A stretch of 64,000 nucleotides of DNA from Tilletiaria anomala UBC 951 (GCF_000711695.1 NW_013547004.1:1-64000); one strand, 5' to 3'. Numbered from the stretch's first letter, positions 1 to 12,573 are shown. The notes: generated by a model not told the origin, from the sequence alone. Made by a program: numbers and translations.

Positions 1-2319
1 GCCGTTGAGTGTACCGAGCTTTGCGCCGCCGGCGCGCAGCAGCGTCGCGCTCTGGTTGACGAGTAGCATGTTGCACGAGAATGACATGGAGCTCAGCATG
101 CGCAGCACAGTTGCCAGCAGAATCAGCAGCCAGATGCACGCCTGCGCCGCCGCGGGCAGCAGTTCGGCCATGTTCTTCCTGCCGTCGTCATCGTGATGGT
201 CAGCGCCGCCCTTCGGTGGCGGGCGTGCGGCCTGCGCGACAAGGTTGGCGAGCGGGAGGATGAGCGCGATGAGCGGGAACGATGCCAGCGACCACCTGTA
301 CAAGCGGAGTGTGCCTGTGCGCTTCTGCAGCCATGGGAACAGAAGGAGCTGCACGAAGACGGAGCCAAAGCCGGAGACGGAGAGTAGTGTGCCGGTCTGC
401 TGCGACGAGAACGACAGCCCGCCGAGAGAGATGGGCTCGTACAGGAACAGGACGAGCACCGCATCTATCGACACGGAACAGAGCGCAAGGAACGCGTAGC
501 TCAGAAGGACGTTTTGGATGTGTCGGAAGCTGAGTATGAAGAAGACGCCACTCCCTTGCTTCCCTGTGGTGTTTTCGTCATCAGCAAGAGCTATGCTGTC
601 GCTATTGCCCGCCCCCGCCGACACAGGTCCCGAGCCGGCGCGCGTGGACGAGCCTCTTCGGGGCCCCGGACTAGACGCTCTGCTTGCTCCCCGGCTGCTG
701 GAAGGTGTGAAGCCGCTGACCCAGCACTGCACCTGTCCGACACGCACTCTTGAGCGGATGCGACGCTCGTGCGCAAAGCATCCAGGCGGCACTTGGTTGC
801 TTATGCTCGCACTTGCGTCACCCGCGCCTGCAGCTAGTGCTGCACCGGTCGCAGAGGAGAGCGATCGGCGCAGGCTCTGCTTGAGAAGGCCATTTGCGGC
901 AGCGTCGTACGCCTGTCCCGCCGCCGCATCATGATCGGGAATAATGACAGTGCTGCTGTCTGTCGTTGGGCTATCCGTCGGGTGCTCCTCTGCTACTGCA
1001 ACTGCGGCTGCTGCGGCTGCTGCTGCTGCCGGCGTCGCGAAAGCCGACTTGGCTGACGCGGTATAGAGGCTCTTCCCGCTTGTTGCGCCGTACGAGATGG
1101 CGGGCGAGCCCAGGAGCGGGCGCTTGCTCAAGTCTTCGTCTGCTGCGTTTGACGGTGTCCGCATGGCCTCTCCCTCTTCCGCAGACACAGCCACGAAGGC
1201 GGCAGCAGCAGCATCTTTAGCTGCCCCCCGCTGCTTGCGCTCTTCGACCTTGGACGGAAGGGTTTCCTCCAAGAAAAAGGTGCCAAGGATGATGCTGAGC
1301 GTGGTTGTCGATGCCGAGACAAGGCAGGGGAGGAGGTATGGGTACTCGATCCATAGGCCGTTGACGAATAAGGCGCCACCGCGGTCAAACAGCCCGGGGT
1401 ACTGCTCTTCGGGGTGGCTGAGGTATCCGCCGATGAGCGGGCCGATCGTGCAGCCTAGGGCCCAGCAGAGCGGGAGGAGACTGAATGCGCGCGCCTGGTT
1501 CGTCGAGTCTGTGATCTCGCCGACAATGGACTTGATGATGGCGACGTTTCCGTTTGTCATGCCGGCAAAGCAGCGCGCGACAGTGGCCCAGGCGAACGAC
1601 CTGCTGAAGCCAAACGCAAGCTGCGAGATGGTCGTACCGATCAGGCCCATCAGCATGACCGGCTTGCGACCAATGCGGTCTGACAGCGCACCCCAGCCGA
1701 GGACGGTGAAGAGCTGCGTCAGAGCGAAGAGTGACTCGATGAGGCCGCCGTAGAATCCTGAGGGAAACAACAAAGCATGGTGTAAGCTCCAGATGCAAAG
1801 TGCTACGTGTTGGGCCAGTGAGCGACATTCAAACACGCACCGACTTCGGCGGGCGTTGGTGCCGCCCCGATATCCAGCATCATTCGGTTGACGTAGGGAA
1901 CTGCAAGGCCGCACGGTGAAGATGTTTTGTCAGACCATCTCCTCCTTGGCATTGTGTCATGTCTCCACGGCAAGGCCCACAAATCTAGGATAACAACGGA
2001 GCAAGGGCAAAGCAGTCAGCGCGAATCCGGGCCTTCTTCGTGAAGTATCCTTTGCTTGCGCTATCCATACCTGTGTAAAGCATATCGGTTCGGCGAAGCG
2101 CATGAGGATGAGGATGCCGAGCTGGCGCCATGGCAGTGGCGTCTCTCTGCGGCGGTGCTGCGACTCCTCGGATGCTGCGTGCTGGTGGTCCTGGGACGAG
2201 GACGATCGGCCGTCGTGTGAGTCTACCTGTGCGTCCACATCTGCCTCCACCGATGTCGATGCCAAAAGAGGGGTGTCCTCGCCGTCCTGTGAGCCGCGGC
2301 GGCGTGGAGAGCCCGGCAT
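1..2319 (-). CDS. MFS transporter, C-terminus beyond window start
   Basis: Membrane carrier of the major facilitator superfamily; substrate unknown. Exon 1 (2071-2319) starts at the first in-frame ATG and gives an acidic tail with an early TPLL motif, followed by PLPWRQLGILILMRFAEPIC, the usual entry to membrane helix 1 of fungal ZRT/YCR023C-like MFS proteins. A short exon (lower end 1841) carries PYVNRMMLDIG and PTPAEVG. A long exon (1757 to the window edge) carries FYGGLIESLFAL, the MFS signature GWGALSDRIGRKPVML, and later helices including YAFLALCSVSIDAVLVLFLY and LGGLSFSSQQTGTLLS. The central cytoplasmic loop is unusually long and Ala/Ser-rich (about 600-1280). The first intron junction could not be made phase-consistent with GT-AG sites (donor 2070; acceptor near 1900 or further upstream), so residues there are uncertain. 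The last helices and the stop lie outside the window. Confidence 0.85.
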
Positions 2320-3029
2320 TGCCAATGCTTGCGAGCGGGTGCTGGGGTGGTGCGAGAGCAGGTGCTAGCGGCTGTGAAGGGGGGTGTCCGCCGCGAAGAG
2401 ACGGGCAGGGGGGCGAGAGTGTACGACCAAAGGCGTCTAGATGAAGGTTAGGGACGTCCCAGGTGGCCTGCAATCTATTGTGTAGCCGACATTAACGACA
2501 CCCTCCCCACCCTTTCTCCCCGATTATCGATGAGAAAGAGTGGAGTCATCCATAATTCACATGTGCGGCCAGTGTCTCTCGGGCGTTAGCAGAAAAAGTA
2601 CCTCCGCCCACTCAGCTTTTGTCTACACTTCTGTCGGCCGAAACAATCAGCGCGGGGGAAATCGGGATGCGGGATGCGGGATTCGGAACTGCAGACCGGC
2701 CGGACCCAATCCACTCTCCACCAGCAGTCTCGACGTCATCATCAGCGAGACGGGATAGACGCCCTGGAGCGACATACGCCCGCCAGGTGAGGAGGCCTCA
2801 GCTGGCAGATGGCGTGCGCACCACTTGTCTGTATGGTAGGCCATCGTGGATACACTGGGTACAATTCTTCCGAGCCAGAAATGCTGGGAGCACCCGCCAG
2901 CTTCTTTGTTCACAACAGCCCGCCATCGCCCATCACACAGACCCGTACTAAAGTGAGAAGACAACATTTTGAGTAGGGAGAGGAAAATGATCCAAACCTG
3001 CCGTGTCTGCCATGCACTAGCTGCCGTCC
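2320..3029. other. Intergenic, MFS upstream region
   Basis: About 700 bases between the MFS start and the recognisable part of the dehydrogenase pseudogene. It should hold the MFS promoter. A more decayed first exon of the pseudogene may lie around 2810-2940, where weak dehydrogenase-like triplets occur, but I cannot support it. Confidence 0.4.
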
Positions 3030-3883
3030 AAGATGCGCGGCATCGTCGTCGCGCACGGAAAAGAGGCCGCGCAAACAACACCGAGTAGGGCACCGGCGGA
3101 AAAGAACCGCTCGAGGCCGGCGACCGTGTCGCTGCGTTTGCCTGTGAGCGTCCAACCCCATCCCAACCCCCTCGTTGAGACCTACCGAGCGACCCGGAGG
3201 TGAGTGTGTTGGCATGCGGCTTGCTCTTCCTCCCCCCTTTTTTCGCATTCATAGACTTTTGCGATGAATGCAACGACTGCAAGGCCAAGATCTAAAACTT
3301 CTGCAAGAATCAAGACCGGATGGGCGTCACCGCCGACGGCGGCTTTGCTGAGTACATGGCGGCCGACTACTGCTCGGTGGTACATCTGCCTGATACACTT
3401 GCGCGCGGGGGGGGCACAGCCATCACGGCGTCCAAGGCATATGCTCTGTCCGGCACTCAGCGTGGTCGCCATCGTCGGCGGCTGCACGCTCGGCCACATC
3501 GGAGTGTAGATCGCAAAGACATGGGGACTGCGCGTCGTGCTCGCGCCCAACACGCTGGTCAATAGAGAGCAGGTCAAACTCGGCCGTACAGGCGTGCGGC
3601 GGGCCCGTAGACGCCATCGTCCGTCACCACCGATGCTATCTCTGCATTCCAGATCGACCTGGGGTTCAGGAAGCACGGCGCCTTCATGTTTGTCGGCCAG
3701 CCGCTCGACCCGATCCCCATCCCGCGCTTTCTACTCATTTTCCGCGATGTCAACATCAAGGGCTCGCTGCTCAGTAACACGCTGGACTTCCCCGACGTGT
3801 GCGAGCTCGTCGTCGAAAAGGACATTGAGGACTACCACGCGGGCTCTCACGCGGGAAAGCTCGTCGCCCTTGTCTCCTGGTGA
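3030..3883 (+). pseudogene. Zinc-dependent alcohol dehydrogenase, decayed
   Basis: Remnant of a medium-chain zinc alcohol dehydrogenase (NAD-dependent oxidation of alcohols). Recognisable in order: GIVVAHG; LEAGDRVAAFA (3107-3141); an intron with a good GTGAGC donor and CATAG acceptor joining in phase to YFCDECNDCKAK, the structural-zinc cysteine region; NFCKNQDRMGVTADGGFAEY; the dinucleotide-binding segment VAIVGGCTLGHIGV followed by IAKTWGLRVVLAPN; and C-terminal IFRDVNIKGSLLS with ELVVEKDIE. In-frame stops interrupt the zinc region (TAA near 3291) and the Rossmann segment (TAG near 3507), and frame changes separate the blocks. The splice sites still fit, so this was an ordinary spliced gene copy and not a retrocopy. 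No intact copy lies in this window. The N-terminal catalytic domain is not recognisable. Confidence 0.85.
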
Positions 3884-3946
3884 AAAGCAAGAAGCCCTGG
3901 GCTCTATTCATGAGCATCGCAAATGAAAAGAAAGATCGTATATCGG

Positions 3947-5016
<1,070 letters not shown>

Positions 5017-5109
5017 GTCGACGACGTGCTGGGATGACGCTCTTCGATGCACCTCGTTCATCGAGGAAGCCTTATTGTTTCCTCCCTTTTGCAAAGATTG
5101 CTTTCGAAG

Positions 5110-5607
5110 CTAGTCTGCACTTTCTACGCAGTGCCCAGCTGCCTCAAGCACAGTATTTTGCGTCGTGTGCGGAAGTATGCTCAGCACCTCGATTGCGTGT
5201 CGAAGGTACATGACAAGAGCACGCCTGATTCCAGATTCCATCAGTGCTTGGGCGGATGGCACTCTCATCAGTCCAGTGTGGGGCCCGACGTTGTTGACAG
5301 AGCCAACAGTCAGTTCCGCCGGCACCAGCTCTTTCTGTACTTTCATCGTCTGCTTGAATGACGAGCAGTCAAGAGAGATTGTGCACAAGGCTGTGCCAGC
5401 AGGCTCGAGCGAAAGGATCAAAGTGATGAAAGCTCGCCATCGACATACTTGCTCGGTGTCGGATTGATTGTCGACGTGCCCGCGCGCCGAAATGGCCTCG
5501 AACGAGGTCAACGCGCCGCCGGCGGAGAACGGGGTTGCCGTGGCGGTTGAAGCGAACGGCAAGAGCAGCTTGGATAGCGCTGACGCCCCGATTGCTGTCA
5601 GCAGCAA
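5110..5607 (-). other. Unassigned open frame between DPM1 and the golgin
   Basis: A 165-codon open frame on the minus strand that covers the 475-base gap between two divergent genes and overlaps the golgin's first codons. Its second half (from about 5440 down) reads like real protein: ITLILSLEPAGTALCTISLD, then MRVPSAQALMESGIRRALVM and YLRHAIEVLSILPHTTQ before the stop. Internal ATGs occur. I recognise no family. It could be a small gene tucked between its neighbours, or chance antisense coding potential in GC-rich DNA. Confidence 0.25.
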
Positions 5608-7504
5608 AGTGCCTGGGATCGAAGCAGGAGCGGTAGCATCAGATTGGCCGCAAGATGACGAAGTCGACGAGGAAACACCTGGGGAAACATCTGCGCAAGG
5701 CCTTAAGCAGGAGCTGGAGCGCGCAAGGCGCGAGCGAGATGACTTTGAGGCTCAGTACAAGGGCCTCCTTGGTAAGCTCACGCAAATGCGGAGTACTCTT
5801 GGAGAGCGGCTGAGGCAGGATGCTGTAAGTGCGATGGTGCAAGCATCCACCGCGCTTAATAGTGCAGATGTTGACTATGCAGGGGCGCGCGAATTTACGC
5901 AGGAAGAGCTCGAAGCGAAAGAGGCGCAAATAGAAGCATTGGCAAGCAAGACCGAGGCGCTGACGGACACAGTAGACACGCTCAAGGAAGAGCTAGTCGC
6001 ATCGAACGCGGAAGCCGAAAAGCTCACCTCTGAGCTTTCCGTGCTAAAAGCTTCGTCTGGACCCGCAGCTCGTACAAACGACTCTGACTCACACGACAAG
6101 ATCGCTTCACTGGAGCGTCGGACGCGCGACATCCTCGAACAATGCGAGAAGCTGCGGATAGACGTCGAATCATGGGAGTCGGACTGCATGAGCGAGCGGG
6201 CATCGAAGGAAGAAGCGCAGGTACGCTTACGACATTCGGAAACGGCCAGAGAGGAGGCAGAGGCCCGAGTCCAGGAGCTTGAGGCGAGCGTGGAGAGGGA
6301 GAGCCAGACTGCGAGGGAGATGCAGTCTGTGCTGGAAGAATTCCAGGCGAGCCAGGACAGCGAACTGCAGCGCGCGCTCGGTGACTACCAGGCAAAGTAC
6401 GATCGGACCGCCGAGGCGCTGGAGGAACACAAGGAGAGGGCCAAACAGGCTGAAGTAAGTAGCGAAGGGCGCCGGCCAGCGGGAGACGCGGATGGCTGAT
6501 GTGACCGACCATACTACAGACCAAGCTGCAAGAGTACCAAAGCGCAGCAGGAAGGTGTAATGTCCTCGAGAAGGACGTCAAGGAGAAGCACCTGCTGATC
6601 GGCAAGCTGCGCCACGAAGGTGAGGCCGCAATGGTGGGAGCAGCGGGACCACAAGCAGAGTTCTGACACACTTCCGCCTTCATCATGCACGCATGCACAG
6701 CCGTCATTCTCAATGAGCATCTGACCGAAGCTCTTCGGCGCCTACGCAATGAAGGCTCGGATGCGACTGTGGACCGACGACTTGTGACGAATCTCTTACT
6801 GCAGTTCTTGACGACGTCACGCGCGGACGCGAAGCGCTTTGAGATGCTCTCGCTCATCGCGTCCGTCCTGCACTGGACCGACGACGAGCGCGAGACGGCC
6901 GGGCTCGTCGCGCGCAAAGACGGGTTCGCTGAGAGCGGCGGCGGCCGTGGCGGTGAGGGGTACGCACAGGGGCAGCGAACGCCGGGCAGCGCAGGGCGGA
7001 GATACATTGGGATCGGCGTCGAGAGCACATGGAACAGACAAGGGGGGCAAGGCAAGGGTCACGGGCGCGGACGATCCGGGAAACCGTTCGACGGCAGTGG
7101 CGGGTCAGGAGGCGAGGAGGTGAGTCCTCACACGTGCACATGCTTGATGAACAGTGGAGCATTCGGCTGATGCGCCGTTGCATTCGGCTTCGCAGTCGTT
7201 CTCGAACCTATTCGTCGAGTTCCTGCTCTCGGAAGCAGAAAAAGCGCAAACGCAGGCGCAGGTGCAGCCAGGGCCGACATCTCCATCGCCTGCATCACAC
7301 GTATCACTGCCACCGACGCCAGGAGCAGCAGCAGACGCCGGCAGCCCGGCGTTACCGTCAGCGGCGACAGGCGGCAAGCGGCCCTCATTCAACCTCAACG
7401 CGCTGGCCAACCTGCGACGAGGCAGCGCTGGAGCCAGTGGGAATGGCGTGCCTGCGCAGGCTACGGAAGGGGTACATGAGAAGGGAAAGAGCCGAGCGGC
7501 GTGA
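5492..7504 (+). CDS. GRIP-domain golgin (Imh1-type)
   Basis: Peripheral trans-Golgi tether. GRIP domains bind the small GTPase Arl1-GTP, and the coiled coil captures vesicles. Four exons: 5492-6454, 6520-6619, 6701-7119, 7196-7504 (596 residues; all introns GT-AG and phase-consistent). The start is the first ATG after an in-frame stop at 5465. After an acidic N-terminus (about residues 45-75), residues about 80-400 are heptad-like Glu/Ala/Leu/Arg coiled coil (LKQELERARRERDDFEAQYK onward). The GRIP core follows: VDRRLVTNLLLQFLTTSRAD, KRFEMLSLIASVLHWTDDER. The tail carries SFSNLFVEFLLSEAEKAQ and a low-complexity Ala/Pro end. It is shorter than yeast Imh1 but has the same domain order. An ARL5-like GTPase lies elsewhere in the window, but the expected Arl1 partner does not. 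Confidence 0.9.
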
Positions 7505-7699
7505 TTTGTGAGACGCTTTTGCGCTCGCTCGCATGTGCTTTACGTTTGAGCGGGTAAAGCAACATGGGGCGCATATTCGGAGATACGATCCGTTAGGTTC
7601 TGGAAAGAATACTGATTATCAGGGTCGCGTACATGTGCTCTAAGGAAACCCACGGAACATGCATACGGCGTAGTTTGAAAAGTTATGTACCTGGCCAGC

Positions 7700-8622
7700 T
7701 TAGGCGCTCTTGCCCTTAACGAACGTGCTGACCGTCTTACCAAAGTAGTTACCCTGGCCCCTGGCGACCTTGAGCTCTATCTCGCTGACCTTGCGGGAGC
7801 CGTCGCCACCGGAGATAGTGGCAGCGCCCCAGGGCGAGCCACCGAGGACCTCGGTGAGGTTGGTCAACTCAGGGAACTGGTAGCCGATGGGGACAAAGGT
7901 GATGCCGTGGTGCGCAAAGTACGAGATAGTCGTTAGTGCAGTCACCTCCTGGCCTCCGTGCTGGGATGAGGTGGAGGTGAAGATGCCGCCGAACTTGCCG
8001 ACGAGCGTGCCCTTGGCCCAGAGGCCGCCGGTCCTGTCAAAGAAGGCGGAGACCTGTGCGGGCGCACGGCCGTAGCGGGTGCCAAAGCCAAACAAGAAGC
8101 CGTCGAATTCGGCCAGCTTCTCTGGCGTGATGTGAGGGTACTTTTCGCCGAGTGCCTTGTTGGCGTACATCTTGCCGAGCGCCTCGTCTGAGAGGGTCTC
8201 GGCGAAGGTGAAGATCTCGACCTGTACGCCCGAGTCGCGCAGACCGGCGGCGACCTCCTCGGCCAGCGTCGAGATATGTCCCCAGAGCTGTGGATGCGTC
8301 ATGCATGTCAGCCGATGATGAGCGCTTTGTTTCATCGACAAAACCACCGCAGCATACTTGTACTTACGGAGTGGTAAACGACTGCAATCTTGGTGGCAGA
8401 CATGGTGGTGGTGGGTGCAGCTGGCAGAGTCACGGCGGCAGTGGTGGGCTCGGATTGTGCAGCAGGAGCAGGAGCAGGAGCGAGAGCGATGGTGGTGGTA
8501 GATATGCCTGCGGGGGTGGCGGCAGGAGCGGCTGCTGAAGTGCTACAGGTGCTGGTAGCGGGGGTCTGCTGTTCCTTCTTTGGTTTTCCAAGGTTCGAAA
8601 GACGCTTGACGAGGCCGGACAT
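7700..8622 (-). CDS. WrbA/Pst2-type NAD(P)H:quinone oxidoreductase
   Basis: Flavodoxin-fold FMN enzyme that reduces quinones by two electrons and protects against oxidative damage; related yeast proteins (Pst2, Rfs1, Ycp4) sit at eisosomes on the plasma membrane. Two exons, 8368-8622 and 7700-8287, 280 residues. Residues 75-85 hold the start of the flavodoxin domain, KIAVVYHS, interrupted by the intron and continuing LWGHISTLAEEVAAGL. Diagnostic segments: FDGFLFGFGTRYGRAPAQVS, FTSTSSQHGGQEVTAL, HHGITFVPIGYQ and GGSPWGAATISGGDGSR. About 74 extra N-terminal residues rich in Ala, Thr and Pro precede the domain; an internal ATG (MSATKIAVVYH) would give a family-length protein, so the upstream ATG may or may not be used. 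The C-terminus VKGKSA has no CaaX box. Confidence 0.92.
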
Positions 8623-9644
8623 TTCCCGTTGATGGTATCAAGGAGCGGGGAGGAGAGATGGAGCAGACGTGGTAGGGAAGGCAAGTGGGCGATGGGTATT
8701 TATCTATACGGGGTAGGCGAGGTGGACGTGAGCAGCAGAACGACGCAGAGAAGGCGTAGATAGAAAGGTAGAACGAGTATGGCGTGGACGTAAGACAAGG
8801 CCAGTCTGCAGAGGGCAGACTCGACCAGGGCACAGCCTGACTGTATGGAGTCAAAGACCCTGCTCGCTCCCACCAACAGCACGCCCACAACAGATATAGC
8901 GCAAGTATGGCGTAAGAGCGCATGAATGAACTCTTCGCCTACAGGCTGTGTAGTGGGCACACTGCGCTTGCTTCGCGTAGTGCGCTTGGGCCACCCACCG
9001 CACATCTGTTGTGCAATGAGTTAAAGGTTCTTTACGGCCGAAAGGCGCAAGCATCAGACTGGACTTGGTGCCATACCAGTAGCTCCCTTCGGATCGGGAC
9101 AGAGATCAATTCAATCCAAAACCTCGGAACGGGGCGCCCCCCCTTAAATTCGCTCTATCAACCGTAGGAGTATGTGCGAGCGAGTATTACATGCATGCAT
9201 TACGTACATACATTCTACGTTCACCACAGCCTTTTATCAAGACAACTCACAGCTAGTATGTAGATGCAAAAGCTAGGATTCGTGTCCAGACTCCAGCGCA
9301 ATTCGCATATCGCACGTTGCCAGCCATCATCAGCACGTCCCATACAGCGCTCTGTGGGTAACGCGTGGTCGCGTGTAGAACGAGAGAAGCAAGTAGAAGC
9401 ACACGTCAGTCCGGTTTTTTTGTTCATTGCACCGAAAGTCATACATGCTCCTACGAGCCGCTGGGAAATGTGTATGTACATCTACGAGTGGGAGTCGCAC
9501 GCCGTCCCTGCGTCATTTCCTGCCGCTAGACTTTTGGAAGAGGGCCATTTGCCGCGCAGCCCGCCGATGCGCCCTCTCAAAAACGTTCAGCGCCTGCCTC
9601 ACATTGAACCTGACCGAACGCAGGAATGTGATGCGCGCATCGCC
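8623..9644. other. Intergenic, quinone reductase promoter
   Basis: About 1 kb without a credible gene. It should contain the upstream region of the quinone reductase and the 3' flank of the HCNGP-like gene. A CATGCATGCATTACGTACATACAT-like alternating purine-pyrimidine patch lies around 9190-9215. No tRNA or repeat array is seen. Confidence 0.4.
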
Positions 9645-10987
9645 CTAGTGATGATGGCGGTGCCTCTTCGTCACAGCCGTACTGCTGATACGGCCTTCAG
9701 GCCGCCGGTCTCTTTCCCAGGCAGGCCTGCTGGCGCCAGCGCTGCCGCCTGGATTCGCAGACGCAGGCGCGGACGCGGAGGTGAATTCGATGTTTGATCG
9801 CAGCCCCTGCGCTTGCGTCTTCTGCCGCTCCTCCAACTCCTGCCGCTGGAGATTGGCGAGCCACTCGGCGTTGCCCTCCCGGAATACATCGGCGCTCTTC
9901 GGATCCCACGCGTGTTTGGAAGTCATCGAAGCAAAGTTGCTCCCGCACTCGTCGAGCTGGACAAATGAAACGAGCTTCGCGTAGATGTGCGGGTTGCGAA
10001 ATGCGCGGTTGCTGGCGAGGGACGTGTTGAAATGCGTGCCTTGGGTTTTCAGGCGATGGAACTCGGCTAGCTTGGCCTGAGAGAACGTCGTTGGTGCGAG
10101 CCTGATCAGCGCACGGTGCCCAGCAACACATCCTCGAGTGCTAGGAAGCGAGAAATCAAAAGCTTCTCACCTGCAAACCTGGATCTGGTGGAGTGTCGGG
10201 CACGGGTGGAAGACCCCAGTATGCATCTCCATCGCTCCTGCACGACGGCATGATCCCCTCAATGAATATCCTGTCCTCATCCACTGAGGAACGACCTGCT
10301 TGCAATTGGCCTTCGGGCGGAGGCGGCCCCAGCCGCTCCTCTCCTTCCACTCCATCCTCGTCTTCTCCACACAGCACCCGCTTCCCCTTGCCCTTTGCGT
10401 CCAATGAAGAAGAGGAGGCATCAGCTGGGATGGAAGGGCTGCGCGACGGGCTTGAATGTATCCGAAGCGAGGAAGGACCGGTGTCGCCTGCGCTGCTAGT
10501 AATGCAGAGCCTGCTTGCCCCGGAGCTGTTTTTCTTGACGCCTAGCTTATTGGGTGCAAACGGCGAGCCTTGCTTGGAGAGCGGAGTCATCGAGCTTGAC
10601 GAGGCGCCTAGCATGGGCAGAATGAGATTCGGCCGATATTTTGAGTGCCGTTCACTACGTGGAACATGTCATTTGTACGCACCTGGTCCGAGACCTGTTC
10701 CGGCAGGTGCGGGAAACACCTTGGGCATCAGCATGCGGTCCGAAGGAAGATTCATCAAGGAGGGGCAAAGTCATCCAGTCATCTCTATTCTCCCATGCGC
10801 TATTCTCCGTGACAGGATGGTACCGATCACGCAACTCACATCTTTGCTAGATCCGTCGCTTGCCAGGGCCTTACAAGGCCGCTTTTCCTCTTCTTCGCTG
10901 TCATAAGAAAGCAGTGCTGAATGCCGCAAGCGATTCAGCTTGCATTCTGCACCTAGAGCACCCAAAGTGACATGGCTCACAGTTCAT
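9645..10987 (-). CDS. SAP30-binding protein/HCNGP-like regulator
   Basis: Nuclear protein of the HCNGP (SAP30BP) family, linked in animals to transcriptional corepression and to splicing of short introns. Five exons: 10981-10987, 10840-10916, 10683-10719, 10171-10607, 9645-10076; total 990 bases, 329 residues. The conserved C-terminal domain gives identity: NRAFRNPHIYAKLVSFVQLD, ECGSNFASMTSKHAWDPKSA, and an ERQKTQAQ...SNIEFTSA tail matching the family's KIEFVTG end. The N-terminus MNSLLSYDSEEEEK matches the acidic start of relatives and requires a 7-base first coding exon (ATGAACT). A 37-base exon (VFPAPAGTGLGP) uses an AAG acceptor; this junction is the least certain. The middle (exon 4) is Ser/Pro-rich and low in conservation. 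Confidence 0.85.
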
Positions 10988-11635
10988 TTTAAGCCCTTGC
11001 TGAGAAAGGGGCACGTCGCTGTGCTCCCGTTTCGGACGGACGGGTTGCAATGCTTCACTCAATACCATGTATAATTAGTTGCATGAAAGAGAGTAAGGAG
11101 AAGGAAGGTAACACAGGCAAGGTCAAAAGTCGCGTCATGTGATTAATGTCGCGTCACGAGCACATTGGTGATGCTTACACATACAAGAGGAGCTGTTGAG
11201 ATCAGCCTGGTCAGGAAAGGAACTGTCCCGAGCGGCGAACCAGTCACTCGTTGAGAACCAACCATGCTCTCCCAAGGTCAAGGTCGGGACGTGAATTTCG
11301 ACTGACAATGAGCAAGGATGGGTGCCAACAACAGACGAGATCATCGGCAGGAGCCTGAGGCCAAGGAGAGATTCAAGGTGTTGACACTAAGATGAAGCCC
11401 AGAGGGAACACAGGAGGGAACGATGGAAGACACCATGGGAGTTATTTGTATGTGGCGAGAGCTGCTGGTGGTCAAGTTGGGGTCGTTCGCGGAATGAGAA
11501 CTGGGTTCAGCCTGGTTCAAAGTCACGGATTGTGTCTAGTCATAACAAACGCATTCTGTCAACAAATGTTATTTCCGTCCTCAAGCCTGACTCTGCAATC
11601 ATGTCACAGCTACAGCTGCAAGCGGCTCCCTGACG
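10988..11635. other. Divergent intergenic region
   Basis: About 650 bases between the HCNGP-like gene (minus) and the helix-hairpin-helix gene (plus), so it must carry both promoters. It is less GC-rich than the flanking exons. I see no gene, tandem repeat or clear TATA box. Confidence 0.4.
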
Positions 11636-12427
11636 ATGGGAAAGACAGCCAGCTCAGAGGATCTCAAGGCTGCGCTTGCAAACTACAGCGGCGCCCTTGA
11701 GCTCAAAGCAGCTTCGTCCAAGACGTCCAATGACCTTGTCGCGCTCGACGCGTGGTTTCGAGGCGACCTCAGAGAGCGTATCCAGACGGTGGGATATCTC
11801 ACAAAAGAAGATATCGTGAAGCTTATGAAATGGAAGCTGGCTGTGGGTCCGGGCCAGAGTCAATGGCGTTGCTTTGCATGCTACTCACACAACCCCCGTG
11901 GCTCTGTTCTGACTTGACATACGCTCGGCCCGTAGAGGGGCAAGTTCCGGCCCACTCTCATGAGCCTCGTCTCGTCTAACGATAGCAAAGATGTGGAAGC
12001 CATAACGAAGGAAGCACTCCAGCTAGGAACCGCCGCACCGTCAAAAGTGATGAACAAACTTTGCGAGCTGAAAGGCGTGGGACCCGCGACTGCCTCGGCC
12101 ATCCTTTCCACATATGCATTCGAGGACGTTCCCTTCCTCTCCGACGAGGCATCCCTCGCGATGGGACTCGGCACGCCCAAATACACGGCCAAATACTTCG
12201 AGCAATTTCGCGAAGCGATGCAGCGCCGCCTGCAGGCAGAAGAAGGTTGGAAGACCATGGAGACGTTGGAGATGGCCTGCTGGGCCTGGGTCGTGCTGGG
12301 ATCGCAGCCTGCACAGTCTACATCAACAGTGGAATCCAGCTCGACGAAACGCTCTGCCCCTGCAGATAACGGTGAGAGTGCACTGAAAGCAGGCAAGCGG
12401 CCGCGACATGGATCCAAAAAGCAGTAG
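11636..12427 (+). CDS. Helix-hairpin-helix protein, conserved hypothetical
   Basis: Two exons, 11636-11842 and 11936-12427, GT-AG with phase 0, giving 232 residues. The start is the first ATG before the conserved N-terminal part (SGALELKAASSKTSNDLVAL, DAWFRGDLRERI, YLTKEDIVKLMKWKL). After the intron come GKFRPTLMSLVSSN and the segment LCELKGVGPATASAILSTY, a helix-hairpin-helix of the type found in HhH-GPD DNA glycosylases. There is no clear catalytic lysine/aspartate arrangement of a glycosylase, so enzymatic activity is doubtful. The tail (AGKRPRHGSKKQ) is basic, like a nuclear localisation signal. I do not recognise a named orthologue; DNA or nuclear function is an inference from the fold alone. 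Confidence 0.8.
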
Positions 12428-12573
12428 TAAATGGCCTTTGCAACAGAATGCGAATGATTGTATAAGTACAGGTGTGCGACCTGTAGCATGGGATTGGTAC
12501 GAATCCAAATTGCGATGATACTGGCCACACACAGCGCCGGCCCACAGGTTACTCGGGGTTACTGCGATGAAGA

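Noticed and set aside
6024-7055. A 343-codon minus-strand open frame
   Set aside because: Antisense to the golgin coiled coil and GRIP domain; it has Pro/Arg/Ser-rich composition and no motif.
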